From Rotaria socialis (Eukaryota > Rotifera > Eurotatoria > Philodinida > Philodinidae): a stretch of 64,000 bases of DNA. The translations under genes and the position numbers were made by a program. A model generated the notes under the pieces. That model made no database searches. It saw only the letters and a program-made list of their open reading frames with translations, and was not told the origin of the DNA. This document shows positions 25,561 through 40,593 of this stretch, piece after piece; the stretch's first letter is position 1, and every line of letters begins with the position of its first letter. The stretch is from the NCBI GenBank assembly GCA_905331475.1, contig CAJNYU010002133.1, positions 1-64,000 of the forward strand, written 5' to 3'.

Positions 25561-26819
25561 TATTGCATGCAATAAAGAAGTACATCACCTGTATATATAG
25601 TTTCACAATGGGCAAAAAAAAGTTGCGAAAGGTTTTCTTCCTATGTGGAAACTCAGTTGGTTTTTCCCAATGATTGCGTCATTATGTTACATGTCTTACT
25701 TCGTCATGAAGGAAAAAAAATTCAACTATCCAATCAGCTTGAAAACCATTTGCGTACAAATTTTTAATTCCTCAAAATTTACAGATGCTTGTTTTAGATC
25801 AGCATAATTCTTTCAATTAAGGGCTGAAAAACAATTCTTTTTGAAATCGTTTACTTGACTATCGTCATCATAATGCGTAGACTTACATAATAAATTATCG
25901 AACAACTGAATCAGCGTCTTTTCAATGATGAAGATTATACCTGATAATCGCGAAAAATTAAAGGATTAAGAGAATGTTAATCAATAATTTGATACTAATA
26001 CAACAACAAACTTTTTATTTACTCTATAACTTACATACAGTGAAATGTAATCATCTTACACTTTTGAAACAGTTTGATTATTTCTTACGTTTGACAGAGT
26101 TAACAAACTAAGCTTTTTATTGCAATTTTCGTTATCAACGACGAATATTGAGAAAGATATCAATGACAATAGTAAAGAAAAAACACAACTTAAATACCCG
26201 TAGAAAGAAGGAAAAATCCAATGACACAAGTTTGTTTTCATATTACCTGTTCGCTTTTTTTCTCAACAGAAGAAAAAAGGTAACTAATTCATTTTTCTTG
26301 TTTATGACGCATGCCTAATTGTTTAATCGATGCTTGACAACGTCATTCAATGATACGCAAATTTCATGCTTTATTTCGTAATTACAAATTTCCAAACCAT
26401 GCTAAACCTGTTTGATGAAAATAGATATTTCCCAACAATTTTTTCCTGCATCAACGAAGACATTTCCTACGTCAGTATCAGCTAGAATATCGCATGGTGA
26501 TATTTGCACAACTAATGAAGAAATTATGTCATACTCCACATCTACATATGTGAATCATTACAAGAAAACAAGATTTCTGGAAAACATTTTCTTGTAAAAT
26601 ATTTTGTAACATAAAAATTGCTAGACCGTTTATAACACATTCGGATAAATTTAATTCCATATTAACCTCTACACGATAGACGTTGAGTAAATTTCGACCG
26701 AAACATTTCAAAATATCTTGTATAACATAAACGAATTAAGTCATTCGAAGAAATACAATCTGTCGTTCGCCACGATCGATTTATTTGATAGTCAGTTAAA
26801 TATTGAAGATGTTTTTCTT

Positions 26820-27167
26820 TTACATAAGATATTTACTTAATTTTTTTCTAATAAACGATGATTGCCACATTAGAGGTATTTCGATAATATGATTTTTACG
26901 AAATGTAAATGTTCTATTCGTCGGTAAACCAATAGCATCTTCTCCTAATCGATATGTATCTAATGTTTTACCCCAAAATGTACCATTTTTAATTTTAACT
27001 ATTTCAAAATAAAGTGCTTCCCATGCTGCATGATCCGGTAACTCATTTGCTATCACACAACGTACAATACAACCGACTTGTAGTTCATCAAGAGCCAATT
27101 TCGAAATCGTTTGACCACTCCAATCCCTTAAGAATCTGGAATCTTGTGGAAAAAGCATACGACTCAT
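26820..27167 (-). CDS. Small single-exon protein, DUF2314-like pattern
   Basis: A 115-aa ORF from the ATG at 27167. It starts MSRMLFPQDSRFLRDWSG. Its middle reads VGCIVRCVIANE, then WEALYFEIVKIKNGTFWGKT, and it ends TFRKNHIIEIPLMWQ. This order (entry of the type G-x-x-V-x-C, W/E followed by a beta-rich V-x-I-x-x-G block, and a final F-x-x-x-x-I-x-E-I strand) resembles DUF2314-type domains. Function of that family is not established. No membrane segment or signal peptide is visible. It has a decayed tandem copy about 1.6 kb downstream on the same strand, so the locus was duplicated and only one copy kept. The family call is by eye. Confidence 0.55.
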   Translation of the reverse strand: MSRMLFPQDSRFLRDWSGQTISKLALDELQVGCIVRCVIANELPDHAAWEALYFEIVKIKNGTFWGKTLDTYRLGEDAIGLPTNRTFTFRKNHIIEIPLMWQSSFIRKKLSKYLM

Positions 27168-27350
27168 ATGACTTGTTGAATAATTTTAGTAAATTTAAGA
27201 GAAATAAAAATATTTCCTTACATATATATTTGCAACGTAATACAAAAAGAACATGTGGACGTTTTTTTTTCTTGCTATGAGTCAATGTTGCTGATTATTT
27301 GTTTTCCAGTGATTGTGTAATAATCATCAATATTCTTTGTCTTAATGAAA

Positions 27351-28400
27351 ATAGCATACGACATTCTGATTAGAAGCTGTGTTCCATATATTCCGATAAT
27401 TACAAAATTAACATAACAATATTAATTGAATCAGAGTTCATGTCTTATTAAAAATTCCTAGGAAGATAATACAAAAAAGAACAGAATCATTCCTCTTCTA
27501 TTCACAATACTCCTTGACTGTAATACGAAAGTTCTTCAAAAATTTCTCGTATCTCATTTGAAATATGATTATATGCCAAGAAGATTATATGGTTTCGAAT
27601 TCACTGAAAAAATATTTTATAATCAGCTTTCATTCTCGAAATTCAAATGTAATTCCGCCGATCTGAGCAGAATACAATTCAAATATAAGATTAGATCAGT
27701 AAACATGTCAACTGCTGTTTTAATTCATCTTGATTTTAACACTCTTTATAATTGAGTTTTTTTCTTTTTTCATGTACTTACATTTAACTGTCATTGTCGT
27801 AGGCAAATGCAGAACAAAATAATTATTCTTTTCGTTAGATTCGTATTGAACGTTGTCATATGTTCAAAGTATCGGCAAACTTTTGATATCTTATAAATAG
27901 AAACTGACAATTTTAGAATTAGCCAACGTTCAGCTTAAAATCTATTTTTGCATCAACTTATATAACGGATAATCTCTAAGCTTCTCAAAAGAAAAGATTC
28001 ATGAATCATGACAATTTTTATCTGAGATTAAGTTTTACTAATGAGCAAATAAAGAATTCGTATTTTTTTTATAATTATTTCAACGAAAATCAATCAATAG
28101 AGAATCCTTATTAAAAATAGATTCAATAATAGAATATTTCGATCACATTAATAACTAAATAATCTTAATCTTTTTTTTCTCAAAAAAAATCATGCACAAT
28201 TAATCAAATTTTTTTCCTCTCAAAACAATCAATTCAAATAATATCTTTATTCATTTAAAATATCTAACAGTCAAGCTTCTCGTAATAGTTTTTCCTTTCA
28301 TTTCATATGAAATCCGTAATCTGTTCTCATTAGTTTTTTTTTTCTACTAGAAATCATTCATACACTCGAGAAAACCTAATAAATCTATCCCTGGAAATTT
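27351..28400. other. Intergenic, no gene seen
   Basis: AT-rich spacer with poly-T runs. The 65-codon frame at 27558-27755 has no coding character that I can support. It separates the minus-strand duplication from the plus-strand Groucho locus. Confidence 0.5.
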
Positions 28401-30681
28401 CTCTTCTTCAATTTAATATTTCATTAGAAATAAATACCATGTTATATTATTCTATTTTTTATTTTATACACATAATATATTGTTTTGTTAATTGCTTGTT
28501 GAATCAACAAACATTTTGCTTTTGCGTGACAATCTGCATAGGAATGTTACATGAATTTATGAGTCATAGAATCCATTGTATATATATATATATGGGATTG
28601 TTTTCATTAACCAATCATATAACCCTTAGATATTTTATTTATTTATTCATTTTTGCAGTTTTTTTTCGCTTTTAATCTTGTGCAAAGCGAACGTTGTTTT
28701 GTATTTGTATTTATATATGTCATTAGAATGCAAGCGAGAGAGCGAAGAAGAAGGGAAAAAAACGTTGAAATTTCTTCTTTTCTTCGATTATATATGTCAA
28801 TTTGTTTTACAACAAACATACTTTATTCTTTTTCTATTTGTCTTCATATACTTCTATTTGCTTTTGCACTCTTGAGCGGTTTAATTTATCGATCAATTGA
28901 TGAGAAAAAAAATAATAGCCTTTCGTCTTCGCGTCATCTTGTTCGCTCGCTCTAGGTAGCGTTAATTGCCGTATGTCACTGATGATGAAACTGATATGTT
29001 ATCATATTTTTTTACTATTCCCTACATCTTTATCATCATTATTCGCTCTTAATAATAAGTATATATATATAGATATATAAATATATAAATAAGCATGCTA
29101 AGGCATGAAATGATTCTTTCTCTCTCGCCAACTATTACAGCTCTGGATGTCATGAATGTGTAAATGTTTTTCAACGACTTCTTTTCCTCCTCTCCTCCTT
29201 TTATTTCTTGCTGAGAATTATTTGCATTGCTATATTACACGCTTTATATTCTTCGTCATTTCTATCAGCGATCGGTCTCACCTTCCTTCTTCTTTTTTTT
29301 CTTATTCGTTTTTTTTTGTGTCTAGAACTTTTTCTCTCGTCGTCTGCATCATGTTAACTGATTAGCACTTCTCTTTCCGAGCAAGAATGTATTTTGGCAT
29401 GTGTCACTCGACGACTACAACTACTACTACGACGACGATGATGATGATGATGATGATGATGAACGTAGAGTGAGAAGAAACACAACTACTTGCGACTTAT
29501 GTCAATAATACAATGAAGTTACATTATAGAATATTTCTTATGTATACATGCATTTAATCTCATTATCTTTCACCTCGTCGTCTATTCTGTTTCTTTTTTC
29601 GTTGCGAAATTCAATCACACCTGTAATATACCTGAAATATTTGCCAATGAATATGAGCCACCCGCTGGCACATGAGTATAATACATACAGGTTAATCATA
29701 TGACTGTTCAGTTTTATTAATAATTCTGACTCTTATTCTCAGACAAAAGTATGAACACAAGTGTCTGAGTGTGTGTGTGTGTGTAAGTAGGGAATGAACG
29801 ATCGATGCGATGAAAGTGACACTTGAGAAGCTCGGCAAGCTCACGAACTGACTGACTTGATTAAATCAAAATAGAGCAACGGACATATGCACACACTCAA
29901 ATATATTATAGATCTACAGTATAAGAGAAAGAGAGCGAGAGAAAAAAAGAATAGAATCGAACATCTATAAATGACGACAATTGCTCGTATTGTTAGTGCA
30001 CATATATGTACATGTTTGTATGCCTGTGTGTGTACTAAGCAAACAATAATGAAGGAGAAATAAAAGTAGTTGAACAGGCTGCTCAATCTGCTTAACATTT
30101 TAACTTTTTCTTCTCTCTTTCTACATACACGCCATGCAGTTGTGTCTTCATTGCATGCATCCCTGATTCCATTTGCGTGTAACACAAATAGAGCGAAGAA
30201 TGAAATGAGAAAGTACTCGCATGCGTATATATGTCGTTTCATTCACTTTCATTAGTAGTTGAAGATTCGCACCACTACATCGTTTAACTCGTTTTCTTTT
30301 TTCTTCTCTTGTCAATCATTATCGTAGCGTCGCATGGCGCTCTCCTTCACTTCCTACTACTATTGCCATCATCATCAATCTTGGCTCGTTTCCGTTTCTC
30401 TTCTCTTCATCTTCTGCTTCTTCGCTTCATTCATTCATTCATTCATTTATGTCTTTGATGAACAGAATAGTAGTAACACAACGGCACGGTAGGAAATAGG
30501 AAGACGGCAAAAACTCCTAGCCTCTAGGCACTGTTTGCACGTCATCGACAACTCTCATCATTTTCATTTTCTTCTTTTGTTTCTTTCTCTTCTCAATTCA
30601 AACATATATGTATACATATACACGCACGTTCTGTTCTCAAGTGGTCTCACACCTTGACATGATCAGTTAGGCGCAATATCA

Positions 30682-30717
<36 letters not shown>

Positions 30718-31316
30718 GCATTTACACACAAGTCAAGTTAGATACATATGACAATTTGTGATGGCTATCGCATCTTCTCGTTTTTCTATCTAGCTGTTAT
30801 TTCGTGTCCTTCATCGTCTAGGTCTATTTGCACGAAGATTGATGTACATACATACAAGCGCACACACGCATATATATATATATATATATATCTTTATATA
30901 CATCTATACATCCTTATTGATTATCGTTTTGCTTGTTGAGAGGTTGAGATGAGAGAAATTTCTTGTTACTGTTATTGTTATTGTTTCTCGTAGCTGGAAA
31001 ATAGCAGATAAACATAGTTTCTTTTAATGAGAAGATAGGATAAATGTAGTTATTGTTATTGATCAGAGCCTACCTATTTCTAATCAAAGAGTACTTGACA
31101 TAATCAAACTGTGCGTTTGTCTATGTGCAGTCATATATATATATATATTTACATATGTCTTTATACAATCAAGACCAAATGTCGAAGAGAATAAAACATA
31201 TTAAAGCAACGATGTGTGCAACAAATTTATTTGTCTACTTCATCATCGTGTCATATTTCTTATTTTCTTGTCAGTATACTTCGTCGTTGAAATGCTAATC
31301 GTTCTCTATCCTAACT

Positions 31317-31351
<35 letters not shown>

Positions 31352-32962
31352 TTAGTCCCAGTCATACAATTACTTTGAATAAGCACGCGTAGCAGTTGTG
31401 CGCTCTAGCTTTCAATACTCTATTACTGATGCGTGTTGTCCTTTGGGCATATATGTGCAGCACAAACGACGACTTTTGATCTTTTTTTTTGTTGTTTTCT
31501 ATACTAGATGATGGTGGTAGTATTACTAGCCTTTTGTCCTTTTCTTTCGCTCGGTCGCTCATTGCGACCGCGATTAATTAAGTATCTTTCCTCTTTCTTT
31601 CTCTATCCATGTCCATTCATCCATCCATCTATCTCTATCCCTCATGGTGTGTGTAAATTGGACACTTGTAGTCGAGGGGGAGAAAAGAAACGCATTCTCT
31701 TTTGTGCTTCGTCGACGACTAGTGTGTTTTTCTTTTCCTGTATGTGTGTAACCTTATCGTTCGCCGGCAGCTTTAGCAGCAACAGCCACTGCCGACAAGG
31801 CGGCCGCGTCAGGTCACGACAACGACGATTATTTTCTCCCTTTCTCCCCATCGTCGTTGTCGATTCTCTTTTTCCGATGCGACGCGCGCTGTTGCTTTCT
31901 ATCGTCGGCCACTACACACATATACTAATAGAAAATGATTAGAACATGTTCGTTGTTCATGCACATACACACACACATGCTGTCGTGTTGTTCTAAGATA
32001 ATATATCTCCCTCTTTCCTTTTATTCCTTTCTTCATACATACACGATCATACACATACATTGACTTCTAGCAGCTAGTATTACTAGAAGAGTATCTATTG
32101 CACTAGACTAGAGTTAAATTTCATAACGATTTGTCATTGTCAAGGTTTTTGTTATTTTATTCACATATAATTCTGTTTATTACTAGTGACACTCCAGTTT
32201 GCCTTCTCTCTCTCTCTCTCTCTCTCTGTGTCGTTGTGCGTCTTTCTTTCGCTCTCTCCTTTTAATTCAGTCACTCTCTTGGCGTAACATTCATCATTCA
32301 TGAGAACCCGTCAAGTGCACAGTGTCGCTATTGGATGGGTTGCTGGATTTGCATGTTTTCTGTTTATTCTCTTCTACTCCATTTTAGACCACTATATAAA
32401 TCATGGCAACATGTCGATCGTCGTCGTCATCATCATCATGTTTGTTTAATTTCTTTTGGTAGTAGTAAAAAGAAAACGAAGAACAAAGCATTCATTCAAA
32501 CACTTATTGTTAAATTTCATTCGAATTTATATACATATACCCATACATATTTAGCTCTTTTTTGTTTTTCTTTGTCATTCACTTATCCTTCAATTTCATT
32601 TTCCTTTCTTCTACGTATATACATACATATATATATATATATGCATGTATGTGATGTTTGTGAATGTTAAAATTGTCACTTTTTGTTTCTGTTGTTTTTT
32701 CTCTTCGTGTTGTTAATTCAACATCGCCATCGTGCGCATTTCAATAGTTAAAGCCGTCAAAATTCACTCACACACGAATCTCAAACTTGGTAGTAGCAGC
32801 TTGCAGCAATCATCAATTCATTCATCGAAGCTGCACGACGATAATCTGTCGAATTTTCATAGTAGTAAAAAGAAAAAGAAGAATAGTAGCGGAGCCGTTA
32901 CCGGCTCGCATAATACCGGTAGTTCGAATACGGGTGGTGGACAAGATAAAACAAGTTCAAAC
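28400..32962 (+). promoter_or_regulatory. Microsatellite-rich upstream/leader DNA of Groucho/TLE
   Basis: About 4.5 kb with no coding exon. The plus strand is strikingly pyrimidine-rich (TTTCTTC, CTTTCTC runs) and packed with simple repeats: TA tracts at about 30684-30712, 30870-30892, 31133-31148 and 31319-31348, a GAT tract at about 29436-29461, a TG tract near 29770, and a TC tract at 32204-32227. The base composition and low complexity differ from other intergenic DNA here. It probably contains the promoter, 5' UTR and perhaps upstream introns of the Groucho gene; no defined site can be named. Confidence 0.4.
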
Positions 32963-36379
<3,417 letters not shown>

Positions 36380-36917
36380 GAATGAGCTGTCTGAATACAC
36401 ACACACATTGATTTAATGAAAACAAAACAAAAATGAAAGAAAACTTTTTCTGCATAGAATCAAAATATTCCCTTCTCTTCGTTTGGTTTCTAATTCTGTT
36501 TATGTAGATCTGCGTTATGTTCAATCTCTATCTCCTCACTCTCATGTTCTTCTCTTTGCTTTCATATGCGCGCCTATACAGTGAGTTTATCTTCTCTCTA
36601 TTGTCGCGAGTCAGATATTTCGATTTTTCTGTGACCAATTATTTGTCACTATTATATTCTTTACATATATATATTTATATATATATATAAATATATGTGC
36701 GTTTGCGTGTGGATCAATATTTGCCTAATTTGCTGTCTTTGTATATACAAAATTTTCTTCACATGTTTGTATTGTGCATGTGTATAAATCTTCTTTCCCT
36801 GTTTTTTCTCTTTATTTGCTCGGTTTATATGAAGATGGAAAAACAAAATCTGACGCGTATAATTGTGTTTTGTCTTTTTCCTTTATTCTCTTTTTCTTTT
36901 GGATGTTCGTAATTTAA

Positions 36918-36989
<72 letters not shown>

Positions 36990-37576
36990 AAGAAATATCT
37001 GATCTGACAAAAAAAAATGAAGATTTATGTTGTAATTTGTCTTTTGTTGTTGAGATAAAATGGATAATGACCTATATGAGTTCAGAAAACACTGAGTTTT
37101 TTTTTTGTTCAATTTCTTTTAATAAGAATAAAGAAAGATTCTTTGATGTGGTACTTTGATAAAATGATTTATAAGTTGCCTTGGTCGGGTAGTTTGATCT
37201 AATCAATGTGATAAAATAATATGATGAATTTATTGCACTAATACTGTAAAAGTAGTAATGACTTTGACAGACTGTAAGAAGTCCTAATCATGCTGAAGTG
37301 TGATCGATGAATGAAAGAAGAAAATTTCCTAGTCTTTCACAATAATAATATTCAGATTGGTCATAGACTTTATCATTCTCTAAACAAATGAAGGAATAAA
37401 TCTACCTCAACATTCTACTACTGCTGAAAGTCCACTCAAAAAATATTCATGAGGATATATCAGAGTTTTGCTCATCACTTCCATGTATCAAGAGCTAAAT
37501 TTTCCACTAATCAGCATCGTTTAATTCATAATCCAATAGATCATTAATTAAAAGATAGTTTTCGATACAATGTACC
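36380..37576. other. 3' flank of Groucho/TLE with simple repeats
   Basis: No gene seen. It contains TA tracts near 36664-36695, a run of about ten CTAT units at 36917-36956, and an adjoining TA tract at 36958-36983. It probably includes the Groucho 3' UTR. Confidence 0.5.
36917..36983. repeat. CTAT tetranucleotide plus TA microsatellite
   Basis: About ten tandem CTAT units run directly into about twelve TA units. Such a compound array is likely to be length-variable between alleles. Confidence 0.9.
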
Positions 37577-37584
37577 AGTGCAAC

Positions 37585-37703
37585 CAGTGGCGGATCCAGA
37601 AAATCTGTTAGGGAGTGACGCTCCTGGCCAAAAAACAGTTTTTCAAGTCTAGTTGAAGCAGAACGACTATTTTCTGTTGCATTTCTGCTGGGGAAANNNN
37701 NNN

Positions 37704-37765
<62 letters not shown>

Positions 37766-37802
37766 CGATCGCCGGATAGCCTAACTGGTAGATCCGCCAC
37801 TG
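37585..37802. mobile_element. Non-autonomous hAT-type element with 8-bp target duplication
   Basis: The termini are CAGTGGCGGATC on the left and GATCCGCCACTG on the right, a perfect 12-base inverted repeat. The flanks carry an exact 8-base duplication AGTGCAAC at 37577-37584 and 37803-37810. An 8-base duplication with CA(G)TG-type ends is the hallmark of hAT transposons. The 218-base element has no transposase. Its interior contains seven undetermined bases and a run of about 60 C, which is an assembly problem, so the true interior is unknown. Confidence 0.9.
37698..37764. other. Assembly gap (N) plus poly-C run
   Basis: Seven N are followed by an unbroken C run of about 60. A C homopolymer of this length is otherwise absent from the window and abuts the gap. 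Read it as an unresolved or artefactual stretch inside the hAT element; the glycine-rich ORF on the other strand is meaningless. Confidence 0.85.
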
Positions 37803-38317
37803 AGTGCAACTTTTGTTGAATTATGCCTTTTTCATTTTTCCAATAGTATGTTGTATTTGATTGAATAAAGCTAGAGAAAAAGTTGAATAATTAGAATATT
37901 GTTCACAATTGAATCTATCATGATTCAATACAAATCACAAAGTTCTACGAATATAAATCGAAAGAAATGTAAATGTGTTAGTAATTCATTTAATATTTAT
38001 TGACTTTGAAGTACACTTCCACACGTATCATTTAAAAGTTTTTCTTGATTTTAATCAACTGTATTTTATGAACTTTTTAAACGATTATACATCTTTTCCC
38101 TTGATCTCAATTAAAGCATTCTGAAAATATAATCCGAATAAATCTTGTTCATATTCTTGTAATGCTAGTTTTCTTCATCGAATGCGTAAAACTATGCGAA
38201 ACAAAAGCAATTAGCATCCACATTCGATATTTGATAAAGAGACGCATGGAAAACATTTTTGTATAGGGCAAGCCGTAGAATCTCAAATCAATCACAAGAT
38301 ATCACAAAAGAATAGTA

Positions 38318-38614
38318 CCCAGGTCGAACAGTCCGGTCTGGAAACGGCCTGTTCTGGATAGTGCCGTTGACTTTGTGGAAGCAGTATTCTGGTTGGAAAT
38401 TTTTCGGATTTTTTCCGGTGATTTTCGATCAATTCCTGTCGGAAAGCACCGGAATTTGGCAGGAATCCTCCGGAAAAGGCCGGCCGTATTTTTGACCGGA
38501 ATACTGCTTCCATGTTCCAGCGATTTTCTTTGTTTTCCTGCAGGATGTGGTGACTTTCCCGCATATTTCCTGGAGTATCCTACGGGATCCGGTGACCAGA
38601 ATGTTCGACCTGGG
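38318..38614. mobile_element. MITE with TA target site and nested palindromes
   Basis: The ends CCCAGGTCGAACA and TGTTCGACCTGGG are a perfect 13-base inverted repeat with partial pairing further in. Each end is flanked by TA, as for Tc1/mariner-type insertions. Inside, a second inverted pair lies at 38377-38393 and 38495-38511 (GGAAGCAGTATTCTGG/CCGGAATACTGCTTCC), and the centre is rich in CCGG palindromes. The 297-base element has no transposase. The short ORFs on both strands here are by-products of the palindromes. Confidence 0.88.
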
Positions 38615-39245
38615 TAGATTTGTATGGACTGATTTTTCTGTCCATTATACTCTAAATGATGGTCACAACATTTACCGTTGTCGGATATTTCTAAATTCAA
38701 TGCTAATCAAGAAGACAAGACTACTAGTTACCTTTTTTTTAAAATAGAAATGCAATATCCTAATGTTTTACTGTAGATGGCGACATCTCCAGGATAAGCC
38801 GCTATATCTTTTAGTTTTGATTGATGATGGTCGTAGTCAGTCAGTCACTCTATTTATTCATATGAATGATTCACTAGAGATTGTCTCATTTTAATGACAA
38901 CAACAATGTTGGTTTTCTCCATTCAATGAAATTGATTTAAAAAGTTTATTTGAGAAGATCTGCATACTGTAAGCCACTAAATTGTAAAGGATTCAAGTGA
39001 GTGTTTCTAGAGGAGGTGGATTTTCTAAGTTACTCTGTAGTTCTCTAATTACTTGAGTAAATATTATCGGAGGGATGGAATTAGAAATGAATGAAGTCAT
39101 CTTTTTAGTAAATGACAGTCTACTACATGCAGTTAATAATCTCATGTAAAAAAATTATTTTCGACAGACGCATTGAAATGAATCAGATGGATAAATATTG
39201 TTTTCAGAGATGTAAACAAAGATGCCAATATTTGTCATAGACCCC

Positions 39246-39359
39246 AAACAGACCAAAAAGATAAAACAGAATTAACCACTAAATCGTCTCAAAAAGATGA
39301 CTTAAGTGTGAATTAACCAATCACGTTGTTTAATTCTGTTTTATTTTTTTGGTCTGTTT
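39246..39359. mobile_element. Small foldback element with 6-bp flanking duplication
   Basis: Arms of about 31 bases run from AAACAGACCAAAAAGATAAA on the left to TTTATTTTTTTGGTCTGTTT on the right, nearly perfect inverted repeats around a loop of about 50 bases. GACCCC flanks both sides (39240-39245 and 39360-39365), consistent with a target duplication. It is 114 bases long, has no coding capacity, and lies about 260 bases upstream of the Rab7 start codon. Confidence 0.8.
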
Positions 39360-39617
39360 GACCCCATATTCTATGATTCGTTTTAATGGTAAAACAATCA
39401 ATTTTAATTCAGGAAAGAAATGGAATGTTCCTTGATGTGTCATCAAAGCAGAACTTTCTGAATCTGCCTAATACGTTATCCATGACGTGCTGATTGTTGA
39501 CTCAAAATAAAGAAAGACAAGAGCAAATAAAACATCTAGATAAAAACATTTATATCTTGTTTAGATATTATTGTATTTTTCTTTTTTGATATCATTTCTT
39601 TATACTAAACACATCAA

Positions 39618-40593
39618 ATGGCTGGAAGAAAAAAAGTTTTACTCAAAGTAATTATATTAGGTATGAAATAAAACTATGGATTAATTAATTAATTAATTAA
39701 ATAATCTCTCTTGTTTAGGTGATAGCGGTGTTGGTAAGACAAGTTTAATGGGACAATTTGTCTCACATAAATTTTCTAATCAATATAAAGCAACGATTGG
39801 CGCAGATTTTCTAACGAAAGAAGTACAAATTGATGATCGTCTTGTAACAATGCAGGTGAAATATTTCCTAATCTTTTGAAAATAATCTTCATGCTTCTCT
39901 ATGTTTTATTTTTAAGATTTGGGATACAGCTGGTCAAGAACGTTTTCAAAGTTTAGGTGTAGCTTTTTATCGTGGAGCTGACTGTTGTATACTTGTCTAT
40001 GATGTTACATCGCCTACTTCATTTAGATCCTTAGATAGTTGGAGAGACGAATTTCTTATTGTAAGTGTATTTTTTATCTGTAATTAATTTCAACAAATGT
40101 TTGTTTTATTTTAGCAAGCTGGACCACGTGATCCAGAAAATTTTCCATTTGTGGTAAGTGAATATTTGTAATTGGACTCTATTTTCATTATATCAAATAT
40201 TTATCTGTGCAGGTGATAGGAAATAAAACGGATCTTGATAATCGTATGGTGAGTTTCAATTGATACTGAAATTTGTGTTTTTATTGTTAAACTTTTCTCT
40301 TGATTTAGGTTACAGCGCGTAAAGCACAAAGTTGGTGTTCAGGTAAATAATAACTAAGACATGAAAAGTTTGATAGAAACATTTATGCTTTCGTTTTTAT
40401 TTTAGAAAAAACGAATATTCCTCATTTTGAAACATCAGCTAAAGACGGTGTCAATGTTGAAAAAGCTTTCGAAACAGTTGCACGTAATGCATTAGTACGC
40501 GAAAAAGAGAATGATATTACACCAGATTTTATACCGCGACTTGAAATTCCAGCACCAGATCAACGTACCAGCTCGAAAAAATGTGAATGTTAA
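39618..40593 (+). CDS. RAB7: Rab7 small GTPase
   Basis: Rab7 controls late-endosome and lysosome traffic and fusion. Seven exons, 39618-39660, 39719-39855, 39917-40060, 40115-40153, 40213-40248, 40309-40342 and 40406-40593, join in phase to 206 aa (human Rab7A has 207). Guanine-nucleotide motifs are all present: GDSGVGKTS (P loop, residues about 15-23), the switch I region [16 protein letters not shown] (switch II), NKTD (G4, where vertebrates have NKID) and ETSAKDG (G5). The protein ends KKCEC, a CxC double-prenylation signal. The N terminus [15 protein letters not shown] follows the Rab7 pattern closely. Several exons are only 34-43 bases. AATAAA lies at 40642. Identity is secure at the Rab7 level. 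Confidence 0.96.

Larger units (their letters stand above)
24575..27350. repeat. Old tandem duplication, two diverged units
   Basis: Segment A (about 24575-25700) and segment B (about 25860-27350) share collinear blocks. These include TTACCTGTTCG (24799 and 26245), AATTACAAAT (24925 and 26383), ATCGATAT followed by TAATGTTTTAC-like text (about 25327 and 26947), ACAATACAAC (25437 and 27067) and CAATGATTG/CAGTGATTG (25669 and 27308). The spacing between partners grows smoothly from about 1.25 to 1.64 kb, as expected from accumulated deletions in A. B retains an intact ORF; A does not. Confidence 0.65.

Noticed and set aside
31508..31942. 144-codon frame in the Groucho upstream block
   Set aside because: Ser/Phe/Cys-rich translation typical of pyrimidine-rich non-coding DNA; an opposite-strand frame is equally open.
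28400..32700. CRISPR-like or satellite array
   Set aside because: The repeats are simple di-, tri- and tetranucleotides with no unit-spacer structure, and the DNA is eukaryotic.
37507..37809. Glycine-rich frame across the N gap
   Set aside because: It is the reverse complement of the poly-C artefact inside a transposon.
38292..38700. Three overlapping frames on both strands
   Set aside because: They arise from the palindromic MITE and have no independent coding evidence.
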